This document shows positions 17,096-25,354 of a DNA stretch of 64,000 bases, in pieces (position 1 is the stretch's first letter; every line of letters starts with the position of its first letter). Below the pieces are notes generated by a model. It was not told the origin of the DNA. It worked only from the letters and a program-made list of their open reading frames with translations, and ran no database searches. This stretch comes from Roseomonas sp. E05 (GTDB lineage Bacteria; Pseudomonadota; Alphaproteobacteria; Acetobacterales; Acetobacteraceae). The DNA lies in contig NZ_JASIRT010000012.1 of assembly GCF_030063475.1 (NCBI RefSeq), forward strand, positions 62,001-126,000, written 5' to 3'. The position numbers were made by a program, and so were the translations under genes.

Positions 17096-18075
17096 GCCGG
17101 CACGGTGTCCTGTTCGTAGAGGATGCAGTCCACCTGCCGTCCCGGCTCGGGCGTCAGCAGGTGCGGCGCGCGCGCGCTGCAGGCCGGTCGCGCATGGGCG
17201 CAGCGCGGCGCGAAACGGCAGCCGGGCGGCGCGCGCAGCGGCGAGGGCACGGCACCGGGAATGCCGGCAAAGCCTTCGCTGCGCTCGGGGTGGCAGCCCA
17301 GCAGCGCCCGGGTATAGGGGTGCAGCGGCGCCTTCAGCAGCGGGGCGGTCGGGCCACTCTCCACCGTCTGGCCGGAATAGATGACGCAGACCGCGTCGCA
17401 CAGTTCGGCCACCACGCCGAGATCATGCGTGACGAAGAGCATGGAGAGGCCGAATTCCGTCACCAGCTCGCGCAGCAGCACCAGGATCTGCTGCTGGGTG
17501 GTGACATCGAGCGCGGTGGTCGGCTCGTCGGCGATGACGAGGCGCGGCGAGCAGGCCAGCGCCGCGGCGATCAGCAGGCGCTGCCGCTGGCCGCCGGAGA
17601 ACTGATGCGGATAACGGTCCAGCGCGCCCTCGGCATCGGGGAGCTGCACGCGCCTCAGCAGCTCGACCAGCCGGGCGCGGCGCTGGGCATTGCTCCGCAG
17701 CGCAGGGGCGTGCCAGCGCAGCGTCTCGGTGAGTTGCTGGCCGATGGTGAAGAGCGGGTTCAGCGCCAGATAGGGGTCCTGCGGGATGAAGCTGATGCGG
17801 CTGCCGCGCACGTTGCGGTTCAGCTCCGCCTCGGAGAAGGCGAGCAGGTTCTCGCCCTCGAACATCACCTCGCCCGCCTCCACCCGCGCGCCCTCCGGCA
17901 GGATGCCGAGGATGGCGCGGATCAGCGTGGACTTGCCGCAGCCCGACTCGCCCACCACGCCGAGGATGCGCCCCGGCGCCAGGTGCAGGCGGATATGGTC
18001 GAGGATGCGCGCGGTGCCCTCGTCGCCCTGGATCGAGACCTTGAGGCCGGTCACGGCCAGCGTGTCCACGGCCAT
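17092..18075 (-). CDS. Peptide ABC transporter ATP-binding protein, OppD/DppD type
   Basis: A 327-residue ATPase with Walker [10 protein letters not shown] near residue 40, signature [16 protein letters not shown], Walker [13 protein letters not shown] and the C-terminal Cys motif [15 protein letters not shown]. Start is the ATG at 18075 ([13 protein letters not shown]), which shares one base with the stop of the upstream permease (TGATG). The longer frame reaching 18924 only reads out of frame through that permease. Confidence 0.92.
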
Positions 18076-18914
18076 CAGCGGGACCGCCTGAGGCGCGGGT
18101 CGGCGATGTCGCGCAGCCCGTCGCCGAGCAGGTTGAAGCCGAGCACGGCGACCAGGATGGCGAGGCCAGGGAAGGTGGCGAACCACCAGGCGCCGGGCAG
18201 GTAGGTGCGGCTCTGCGCCACGGCGAGGCCCCAGTCCGGGTCGGGCGGGGTCGCGCCCATGCCGAGGAAGCCGAGCACGGCGGCCACCAGGATGGTGAAG
18301 CCGAGCCCGATGGTGGCGCGCACGATCACCGGCGAGAGCGCGTTGGGCAGGATGTGCAGCAGCAGGATGCGCCAGGTGCCGGCGCCGAGCCCCTGCAGCG
18401 CGTCCACGAAGAGCGAGGCGGAGAGCCGCCGCGTCTCGGCCTGCACGATGCGGGTGAAATAGGGCCAGTAGGTGAGGGCGAGGGCCAGCATGGCGCTTTC
18501 CGTCGAGGCGCCGAGGAGCTGCGCCAGGGCCAGCGCCAGGATGAGCTGCGGCAGCGCCAGGAAGACGTCCGTCACGCGCATGATGAGCTCGGAGACGAAG
18601 CCGCGCGTGTAGCCGGCCAGCAGCCCGAGTGGCACGCCGATCGCCATGGCCGCGCCCACCACCGCCAGCGCCACCTTCAGCGCGCCGCGCGCGCCGAGGA
18701 TGACGCGCGAGAGGATGTCCCGCCCCAGATTGTCGGTGCCGAAGGGGAAGGCGGCGCTGGGCGGTTTCAGGCGCTGCAGCAGGTGGGACTGGAAGGCGTC
18801 CTGCGGGTATGGCGCCAGCCAGGGGCCGAAGATGGCCAGGAAGACCACGACGAGCACGATGCCGAGGCCGAGCATGGCCGGCAGGTCGCGCGCGAACTTG
18901 CGGAGGATCAGCAT
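18075..18914 (-). CDS. Peptide ABC transporter permease, DppC/OppC type
   Basis: A 279-residue inner-membrane permease starting MLILRKFARDLPAMLGLGIV, with an N-terminal helix and a BPD_transp_1 domain of five further helices. The family-typical GTDNLGRDILSRVILGAR precedes the domain, and the coupling-helix region is VDALQGLGAGTWRILLLHILPN. It overlaps both neighbours by a single base, showing tight translational coupling. Confidence 0.92.
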   Translation of the reverse strand: MLILRKFARDLPAMLGLGIVLVVVFLAIFGPWLAPYPQDAFQSHLLQRLKPPSAAFPFGTDNLGRDILSRVILGARGALKVALAVVGAAMAIGVPLGLLAGYTRGFVSELIMRVTDVFLALPQLILALALAQLLGASTESAMLALALTYWPYFTRIVQAETRRLSASLFVDALQGLGAGTWRILLLHILPNALSPVIVRATIGLGFTILVAAVLGFLGMGATPPDPDWGLAVAQSRTYLPGAWWFATFPGLAILVAVLGFNLLGDGLRDIADPRLRRSR

Positions 18915-19924
18915 CAGCCCTCATCCCGCAGGCGCGGGTCGATCAGCGCGTGCACCATGTCGGTGAGGATGTTGACCACGGCGTAGATCAGCCCGATCAG
19001 CAGCGTCACCGCCAGCATCACCTTGGAATCGGCGGTCAGGATGGCCTGCACGGTGTAGCTGCCGATGCCCGGCCAGTCGTAGATCGACTCCACCACCACC
19101 GCGCCGGCGATCAGCCCGCCGAAGAGCAGGCCGATCTGCGTCACCGTCGCCACCACCGAGTTGCGCAGCACATAGATCCAGACCAGCCGCCGCCGCGGGA
19201 CGCCAACGGCGCGGCCGTAGCCGACAAAGTCCTTCTGCAGCGTCTCCAGCACCCCGGCGCGGGTGAAGCGCGTGATGGTGGCGAGGCCGCCAAGAGAAAG
19301 CGTCACCGCCGGCAGCACGAGATGCCGCAGCGCATCGGTGAAGATGTCGAGGCGCCCGGCGATCAGGCTGTCGAGCAGCACCGAGCCGGTGGGGCCGTCC
19401 GGCGCGGTGAGGCCGACGCTGAGTTGCCCGCGCAATGGCAGCCAGCCGAGCCGCATGGCGAAGAGCATCTGCAGCATGATGGCCAGCCAGAAGGCCGCCA
19501 TGGCGATGCCGGCGACGGAGAGCACGCGCAGCAGGAAATCCGGCCAGCGGTTGTGGTGCACCGCCGCGATCACCCCGAGCGGCACGCCGAGCACCGTCGC
19601 GATCAGCAGCGCGGCGAAGGTCAGTTCCAGCGTGGCCGGCAGCCGCTCGCGGATGTCGAGCGCGACGGGGCGGCTGGAATAGGAGCTGTTGCCGAAATCC
19701 AGCCGCGCCACATCGCCGAGATAGCGCAGGAACTGCGCGGGGAGGGGCTGGTCCAGCCCCATCTGCTCGCGGATCGCCTGCACCTGCGCCGGCGTGGCGT
19801 TGTCGCCCGCCAGCGCCGCCGCCGGATCGGCCGGCACCATGCGGATCAGCAGGAAGGTGACGATCAGCAGCCCGAAGAGCGAGGGCAGGACCAGCAGGGC
19901 CCGCCGCAGGACGAAGCCCGCCAT
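18914..19924 (-). CDS. Peptide ABC transporter permease, DppB/OppB type
   Basis: A 336-residue permease starting MAGFVLRRALLVLPSLFGLL, with the classic DppB N-terminal helix, the extracytoplasmic MGLDQPLPAQFLRYLGDVARLDFG segment, and a BPD_transp_1 domain whose coupling loop is FVGYGRAVGVPRRRLVWIYVLRN. Second gene of the operon, with one-base overlaps on both sides. Confidence 0.93.
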   Translation of the reverse strand: MAGFVLRRALLVLPSLFGLLIVTFLLIRMVPADPAAALAGDNATPAQVQAIREQMGLDQPLPAQFLRYLGDVARLDFGNSSYSSRPVALDIRERLPATLELTFAALLIATVLGVPLGVIAAVHHNRWPDFLLRVLSVAGIAMAAFWLAIMLQMLFAMRLGWLPLRGQLSVGLTAPDGPTGSVLLDSLIAGRLDIFTDALRHLVLPAVTLSLGGLATITRFTRAGVLETLQKDFVGYGRAVGVPRRRLVWIYVLRNSVVATVTQIGLLFGGLIAGAVVVESIYDWPGIGSYTVQAILTADSKVMLAVTLLIGLIYAVVNILTDMVHALIDPRLRDEG

Positions 19925-21507
19925 CAGGCCTTCAACTGCAGCCAGCGCATCTCGCCGCCGCCGCCCACCGGGCAGAAGCGGTAGCCGCCGACGCGGTTGG
20001 AGACGCCGCGCAGCTCCACCGTGTTGTAGATCCAGACATCCACGCAGTCGGCCATGATGAGCTTCGTGGCCTCCTCGTAGAGCGGCGCGCGCTCCTCCTG
20101 CTTCACCAGGCCCCGGGCGCGGCGCAGCAGCTCGTCCACCTTCGGGTTCTTGTAGAAGGAGGAGGCCTTCCAGGTGCCGTGGAACTGGCTGTCATACATC
20201 TGGCCGATCCAGTTCTCCGGATCGACGAAATAGGTGCTGACCCAGTGGATCCACATGTCCGGCGAGCTGTCGGCGGCGGCCACATTGGTGGAGATGTTGG
20301 CCCAGGTGTCGGCGACGATCTGCAACCGCACGCCGAGCGAGGCGAGGTCGCTCTGGAAAAGCTGCGCCGCCTGGTTGGTCTGCTCCAGCTGCGACTGGAT
20401 GTGGATCTTTACCGGCGTGCGCAGCGAGAAACCCTCGGCCTGGGCTTTCTTCAGGTAGTCCCTGGCCTTGTCGAGATCGTAGTCGTAGCCCTGGGCGCCC
20501 TTCGGATAGCCCCAGATCCCGTTGGGCAGCGGCGTCGGGTCGCGGTCGGCATAGCCCTTCAGGATCTCGTTGATGAAGCCGTCATAGTTGAAGGCGTGCG
20601 CGAAGGCCTTGCGCAGGTTGAGGTTGTTGAAGGGCGCGCGGCCGTTGTTCATGCGGATGATGAAGGTCCGCATCGAGGGATGCTTCTCGACCCGCGCGAC
20701 CTTGCTCGCCTGGATCTGCTCGACCTGGTCGGTCGGCAGATAGGAGTCGGTCATGTCGATCGAGCCGTTCATCAGCCCGAGCACGCCGGTGGAGGTCTCC
20801 TTCACCGAGCGCATCGCCACCTTGTTGATCGGGCTAGGATTGTCGGACCAGCCCATGAAGTGGCCGGCGAAGCGCTCCAGATCGAGCTTCTCCGAGGGTG
20901 TCACGCTGCCCGCGACCACGGAATAGGCACCGGAGCCGGCATCGGCGGTGGCCAGCCAGGCGGTGCCGTTGTCGTCGCCCTTGACATTGGCCTGCACCAG
21001 CTTGGCGTTGACAATGGCAACGATCGGGATGGCCGCGAGGAAGGGGCCATAGGCTTTCTCCAGCCGGAAGCGCACCGTGGTCTCGTCCGGCGCGGTGACG
21101 TTCTCCGGCTTCAGGATCGGCAGGAAGGCGCTGGCCGGCGCCTTGCCGATGGCCAGCACGCGGCGAAAGCTGAACACCACGTCCTCGGCGGTCAGGGGCG
21201 CGCCGTCGTGGAACTTGGCGCCGCCGCGCAGCTTGAAGGTCCAGTCCAGCCCGTCCTCGGAGACCGTGTGGCTCTCGGCCAGCCAGGGCTTCAGCTCGGG
21301 CGGATTGTTCTCGTAGCGGTAGAGCCCGTCATAGACGTTCAACGCGAAGCCCATCATCGGCACGTCGAAGATCTGGTGCGGGTCGAGATTGACCGGCTGC
21401 CCGTCGGAGCGGACCAGAATGCCGGGGGTGGCGGCATGGCCGCGCATGGGGCCCGCCACCAATGCGGCGAAAGCGAGGGTGGCGGCCTCTCGTCGTGTCA
21501 AGCGCAT
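19924..21507 (-). CDS. Peptide ABC transporter substrate-binding protein, SBP_bac_5 family
   Basis: A 527-residue periplasmic binding protein for dipeptides, oligopeptides or similar solutes. The leader MRLTRREAATLAFAALVAG has an Arg-Arg pair and ends near RGHA, so Tat or Sec export is likely. The family region WTFKLRGGAKFHDGAPLTAEDVVFSF is near residue 90. I place the start at ATG 21507, about ten bases after GGGAG; a TTG two codons upstream (21513) is too close to that site. It is the first gene of the operon, so its order (binding protein, B, C, D, F) is standard. Confidence 0.92.
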   Translation of the reverse strand: MRLTRREAATLAFAALVAGPMRGHAATPGILVRSDGQPVNLDPHQIFDVPMMGFALNVYDGLYRYENNPPELKPWLAESHTVSEDGLDWTFKLRGGAKFHDGAPLTAEDVVFSFRRVLAIGKAPASAFLPILKPENVTAPDETTVRFRLEKAYGPFLAAIPIVAIVNAKLVQANVKGDDNGTAWLATADAGSGAYSVVAGSVTPSEKLDLERFAGHFMGWSDNPSPINKVAMRSVKETSTGVLGLMNGSIDMTDSYLPTDQVEQIQASKVARVEKHPSMRTFIIRMNNGRAPFNNLNLRKAFAHAFNYDGFINEILKGYADRDPTPLPNGIWGYPKGAQGYDYDLDKARDYLKKAQAEGFSLRTPVKIHIQSQLEQTNQAAQLFQSDLASLGVRLQIVADTWANISTNVAAADSSPDMWIHWVSTYFVDPENWIGQMYDSQFHGTWKASSFYKNPKVDELLRRARGLVKQEERAPLYEEATKLIMADCVDVWIYNTVELRGVSNRVGGYRFCPVGGGGEMRWLQLKA

Positions 21508-21638
21508 GCGCAATCTGCTCCCGGTTCAGGCAAGTGCCGTGCGGACAGGCGAAGCGGCGTTATCAGCGGGGCCGCCCTGCGGTGATGTCGGGGGAGCTTC
21601 AAGCAAGCACCGGGCCAGAAACGGTCGAGGGCTGGAAC

Positions 21639-21802
21639 CAGGGGAGAATGAATTCTCCCCCGGACCCCCTCTTCTTCTTTCTGTCAGTTCTGCCGCGTGG
21701 GTGGCACGCGCCCGCGCCGAGGCTGAAACAGCCTCAGTGGCAGTTTGGCGTTGAAGATCCGAAGAAAAAAGAAGGGGGTTCGGGGGAATTCATTCCCCCG
21801 AC
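21639..21802. repeat. Family 1 repeat, inverted pair (arms 5 and 6)
   Basis: Arm 5 (21639-21689): GGGGAGAATGAATTCTCCCC, CGGACCCCCTCTTCTTC and CTGTCAGTT. Arm 6 (21761-21802): GAAGAAAAAAGAAGGGGG, then the GGGGGAATTCATTCCCCC hairpin and ACCTTTTC. The spacer contains a further palindrome GAGGCTGAAACAGCCTC. Arm 6 abuts the M28 peptidase stop. The pair fills much of the 299-base gap 21508-21806, whose right part has no gene and whose left part must hold the ABC operon promoter. Confidence 0.85.
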
Positions 21803-21806
21803 CTTT

Positions 21807-23564
21807 TCAAAGCCCCACGCGTGTCGCGGCGATCAGCGCCGTGCAGTCTTCCAGCGCGTCCGCCACGCTGTTGCGGGCACGGCGCAACTCCACTTCCAGC
21901 AGGCGCGCCTCCACGCCTTCCGCCCTGGCGTAACGCGGGACGTCGAACAGGCCGGGGATCATGCTGCCCTGCGGCGTGTAGCCGTACATGTCCTGGCCAT
22001 AGGGGCCGCAGGCGGTGCTGGCGAGCGGGATCAGCCGGCGCGAAAGGGCGCGGAAGCAGGCGTTCAGCCGCGCGGCCGGGGCGGGGTCCAGGCCGGGCTC
22101 CGCGGCGTAGCGGGCGCGCCAGGCGGCGGCGAGGCGCTCCAGCGCGGCGGCTTCGGCTTCCAGTGCGCGGGCGCGGTCCAGCACGCTTTCCAGCCCGAGA
22201 CCGGGTGCGAGCGGCGCCAGTTCTGCCAGCCGTGCGACGAACTGCGCCGCCACCTCGGTATAGTCGAAGGGCAGCAGGGCCTCGGTGCAGAGCGCCCAGA
22301 GATAGCCGGCATAGACGCGCAGATGCGCGGGCATGCTGGCCCAGTCCACCTTGTCCAGCGTGTTCTCCAGCGAGTGGTGCCACCAGCCGATGGAGGCGCC
22401 CGCCGTCGCGGCCAGCTCGGCCTGGGTATAGCCGCCCTGGCCGCCGAACATCGGAATGCCGAGGCCGAAGAAGGAGGCGTCGCCCATTTTTCCGGCACGA
22501 TGCCAACGGCGCGGCCAGTCCGGCAGCATCCGCGCCTCGACGCCCTCATGGAAGCGGCGCAACTCGGCATTGGAGGAGGCGGACCATTCGGAGACGCCCA
22601 GGCAGGCCGGCTGGTCGATCTGCAGATAGGCCACGGCATGCGCGCGCAGCCGGTCCCAGTGCCGGTCGGCGAAGCGGGAGGAGCCGATCATCGTGCCCGT
22701 CTCGTGCCCCGCCCAGAAGCCGCAGACCAGCCCGCGGCGCAGCTTCTCCCGGTGCCGCGCGAAGACGCGCGCGAGTTCCAGCACGCAGGCATTGCCGGTG
22801 GCATTGTCCGTCGGCTGCGGGCCGAACCAGGAGTCCTGGTGGCCGCCGAGCAGCACGAAATCCTCGCTGCCCGGCACGGCCAGCTCACCCACGGTGACAT
22901 GCACCGGCGCCCAGCGATTCTCGGCGCGCGCCACCAGCCGCACCTGCACCGGCCCCTCCGCCAGCATGCCGCGCAGCATCAGCCCGGTGCTGCGGGCGAT
23001 GCCGATGCAGGGCAGGGTGGCCATCTCCTCCGCCATGCCGCGCCGCGTCGGGTTGCCCCAGGCGGGCTTCACCGAGCCGAAGGGAATGGCGGTGCTCTCC
23101 GGCGGCCCCCAGTTGAACATGATGCAGCCGAGGGCGCCCTGCAGCGCCGCGATGCGCTGCTTCTCGTGCCGCGCCGGCGAGTAGGAGAGTTCGGAAAGCG
23201 TGATGCAGCCGCGCGCGTCGCGCCCCTCGTAGTCGGCGAAGCCGCCGCCGCCGACATCGATCAGCGTGGCGGTGATCCCCTCCGGCGGCGTGGAGACGCT
23301 GTGGCCGAGCGTGAAGGCCTCGATGGCGATCTCGCGCGGCGCCAGCACGTTCAGCGCGCCCGGCTCCGGAAAGCTGACGAGCCCTTCGCCATCCTCGATC
23401 CAGGCTTCGAGCCCGGCCTCGCGCAGCGCCGCCGCGCTGTACTCCGCCATGCGCGCGCCATTGGGCGATCCGGCGAGGCGGGAGGGGATCTCGTGGGCGA
23501 TGTGCTCGACATGCGCGCGCACCGCATCGGTTGACAAGTCGGACAGGATCAGGTCGAGCGACAT
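21807..23564 (-). CDS. M28 family zinc metallopeptidase
   Basis: A 585-residue peptidase with a PA-domain-like insert and a catalytic M28 domain. Zinc-ligand motifs are visible as LGGHQDSWFGPQPTDNATGN (His and bridging Asp), FWAGHETGTMIGSSRF (catalytic Glu-Thr region), YLQIDQPACLG (Asp) and WWHHSLENTLDKVD (distal His). The architecture resembles glutamate carboxypeptidase II/aminopeptidase relatives, including a C-terminal dimerisation-like helical domain. There is no signal peptide from the chosen ATG (MSLDLILSDLSTDAV), so it is probably cytoplasmic. It sits between a peptide importer and a divergently read D-aminopeptidase-like gene, consistent with degrading imported peptides. Confidence 0.85.
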   Translation of the reverse strand: MSLDLILSDLSTDAVRAHVEHIAHEIPSRLAGSPNGARMAEYSAAALREAGLEAWIEDGEGLVSFPEPGALNVLAPREIAIEAFTLGHSVSTPPEGITATLIDVGGGGFADYEGRDARGCITLSELSYSPARHEKQRIAALQGALGCIMFNWGPPESTAIPFGSVKPAWGNPTRRGMAEEMATLPCIGIARSTGLMLRGMLAEGPVQVRLVARAENRWAPVHVTVGELAVPGSEDFVLLGGHQDSWFGPQPTDNATGNACVLELARVFARHREKLRRGLVCGFWAGHETGTMIGSSRFADRHWDRLRAHAVAYLQIDQPACLGVSEWSASSNAELRRFHEGVEARMLPDWPRRWHRAGKMGDASFFGLGIPMFGGQGGYTQAELAATAGASIGWWHHSLENTLDKVDWASMPAHLRVYAGYLWALCTEALLPFDYTEVAAQFVARLAELAPLAPGLGLESVLDRARALEAEAAALERLAAAWRARYAAEPGLDPAPAARLNACFRALSRRLIPLASTACGPYGQDMYGYTPQGSMIPGLFDVPRYARAEGVEARLLEVELRRARNSVADALEDCTALIAATRVGL

Positions 23565-23608
23565 GGGGCGACTATGAGCCGTCCGGAACGAAGCGGGAAG
23601 GTGCGACA

Positions 23609-25102
23609 ATGTCTCTCTCCTGGCAGCAGGCGGCGTCCTGCGCGGCCGAACTGGTCTCCGGCTGGGCGGCGGACGAGCCGGGCGGCATCGTGCTCGGCTT
23701 CGACGCCTCCGGCCCGCGCTTCGTCGAGGCGCGTGGCCTCGCCAGCATCGAGCACGACCTGCCTTTCGGCATCGCGACGCCGACGCGCCTCGCCTCCATC
23801 ACCAAGCACCTCTTCTGCGCCGTCGCGCTGCGCGAGGGGATGGACATGGCGGCGCCGCTCGGCGTGCTGGTGCCGGGCCTGCCGGAGGCGGTGGCTGCCG
23901 TGCCGCTCGGTCGCGCCCTGGGCATGACGGGCGGCCTGCCGGACCTGGCGGAGAGCTTCAGTCTGCTCGGCCTGCCTGCCAGCGCGAATTTCAGCCGTGC
24001 CACCCTGCTGGAGATGGCGCGCGCCCTGCCCGGGCTGAACTTTGCGCCCGGCAGCAGCATCTCCTACAGCAACACCGGCTACCGCCTCGCCGAGTCGGCG
24101 CTTTCCGCCCCCTTCGGCACCCTGCTGGAGCGGCATTTCCCCGGCCTCGGCCTCTTCTACCCGGAGGACGAGACAACCCCGGTGCCGAACCTTGCCACCG
24201 GCTACTGGCGGGATGCCGGGCGCGGCTGGCGGCGCGGCCGCTACGGGCTGAACTACTCGGCCTCCGGCGGACTCGCCTGCTCGGCCGAGGCGCTGATGCG
24301 CTGGTCGCTCCGCCTGATGGCCGGGGAGGGCGGCACGGCCGGGCTGTGGGACGCGCTCACCCGCTTCGGCACGCTGCTGGACGGGCGCGAGACCGGCTAT
24401 GGCCTCGGCCTCTCCCGCGTGCCGCTGGAGGGGCCGGTGCTCTGGGGTCATGGCGGCTCGCTGCCGGGCTACAAGAACCACCTGCTGCTGGCGCCGGAAC
24501 TGGGCACCGGCGTCATCGTCCTGAGCAACCGCGAGGAAACCGGCGCCTACCGCATGTCCCTCGCGGTCATGGCGGCGCTGACCGGCCTCGCCCTGCCGCC
24601 GCCCGGCCGCCTGCCCGCAGGTCTTTTCGCGCAGGCGGATGGCCCGCTCTGGGTGGACTCCACCGGCGATTCCCTTTTCCTGCTCGGCGCGCAGGAGGCG
24701 CTCTCCGAAGGTCCCGACGGGCTGGTGCATGGCCTCCAGGCGCATCTGGCCTTCGCGTTGCGGGCGGCGCCGGACGGCGCGCTGGAGGGCAGCCTCGGCC
24801 ATCAGCCTTGCCGCCTGCTGCCGGTGCCGGAGGATGCCGCGCTCGATCCGCGCCTGCTCGGGGACTGGGTGGGCGAGGGGTTGGGCTGCGAAGCGCGCCT
24901 CACCATCGCCGAGGATGGGCGCATCCGCCTGCCCGGCCAGCCCCGGCAATGGGCGGCGCTGCGGCCTCTCGGCCAGGGCAAGGCGCTGGCGGAACGCGCC
25001 TCGCCGCCCTCGCGCAGCCGCTTCGCGCTCTGGCTGGCGGCGCCGGACGCATTGCGCCTCGTCTCCCAACGCAGCCGGATGCTGACCTTCCGGCGCGGGT
25101 GA
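23609..25102 (+). CDS. S12 serine hydrolase, D-aminopeptidase-like
   Basis: A 497-residue penicillin-binding-protein-fold hydrolase. The nucleophile motif is SITKHLF (Ser-x-x-Lys) near residue 70, the Tyr-x-Asn motif is in SISYSNTGYRLAE, and the third element is HGGSLPGYKNH. After the catalytic domain (to about residue 330) come roughly 160 residues that look like the two small beta-barrel domains of Ochrobactrum D-aminopeptidase. Length also fits that enzyme (520) better than plain beta-lactamases. No signal peptide is visible. The ATG at 23609 lies 44 bases from the divergent M28 start, so the two probably share a regulatory region. A substrate with an N-terminal D-residue is inference. Confidence 0.8.
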   Translation: MSLSWQQAASCAAELVSGWAADEPGGIVLGFDASGPRFVEARGLASIEHDLPFGIATPTRLASITKHLFCAVALREGMDMAAPLGVLVPGLPEAVAAVPLGRALGMTGGLPDLAESFSLLGLPASANFSRATLLEMARALPGLNFAPGSSISYSNTGYRLAESALSAPFGTLLERHFPGLGLFYPEDETTPVPNLATGYWRDAGRGWRRGRYGLNYSASGGLACSAEALMRWSLRLMAGEGGTAGLWDALTRFGTLLDGRETGYGLGLSRVPLEGPVLWGHGGSLPGYKNHLLLAPELGTGVIVLSNREETGAYRMSLAVMAALTGLALPPPGRLPAGLFAQADGPLWVDSTGDSLFLLGAQEALSEGPDGLVHGLQAHLAFALRAAPDGALEGSLGHQPCRLLPVPEDAALDPRLLGDWVGEGLGCEARLTIAEDGRIRLPGQPRQWAALRPLGQGKALAERASPPSRSRFALWLAAPDALRLVSQRSRMLTFRRG

Positions 25103-25106
25103 ACAA

Positions 25107-25283
25107 GATCGGGGGAAAGAATTCCCCCGGTCAAACCTATAGGTTTGACCCTTCTTTCTTTTGCCAGTTTGCCGGTCACAGTCGCCGGGGCTGCTTCAGG
25201 CCCGGCGTGGGCGCGTGCCGCCAGCGCGGCAAAACTGATAGAAAGAAGAAGTGGGGGTCCGGGGGAGAATTCATTCTCCCCCG
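25107..25283. repeat. Family 1 repeat, inverted pair (arms 7 and 8), arm 7 carrying an extra palindrome
   Basis: Arm 7 (25107-25165) has hairpin CGGGGGAAAGAATTCCCCCG, but where other arms read GACCCCC it has a 22-base perfect palindrome (25129-25150, left half GGTCAAACCTA), then CTTCTTTCTTTTG and CCAGTTTGCCGG. Arm 8 (25231-25283) is AAACTGATAGAAAGAAGAAG, TGGGGGTCC and a GGGGGAGAATTCATTCTCCC hairpin. The spacer holds CCGCCAGCGCGGC, also found in the 14195 pair. The pair follows the D-aminopeptidase stop. Confidence 0.85.
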
Positions 25284-25299
25284 GTGCTGCCTCCCGCCC

Positions 25300-25316
25300 T
25301 GGCACGCATTTCGCTC
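25300..25316 (+). promoter_or_regulatory. Sigma-54-like promoter upstream of the LLM monooxygenase
   Basis: TGGCACGCATTTCGCT: GG at 25301-25302, GC at 25313-25314, 10 bases between. It matches TGGCACG-N4-TTGC(A/T) except one T-to-C change before the GC. Predicted start near 25326 gives a leader of about 30 bases to the ATG at 25355, a sensible layout. It lies just outside repeat arm 8. Confidence 0.55.
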
Positions 25317-25354
25317 GGCCCTGCGGTGCCCGTCGCGGTCTGGAGAACGAACCG

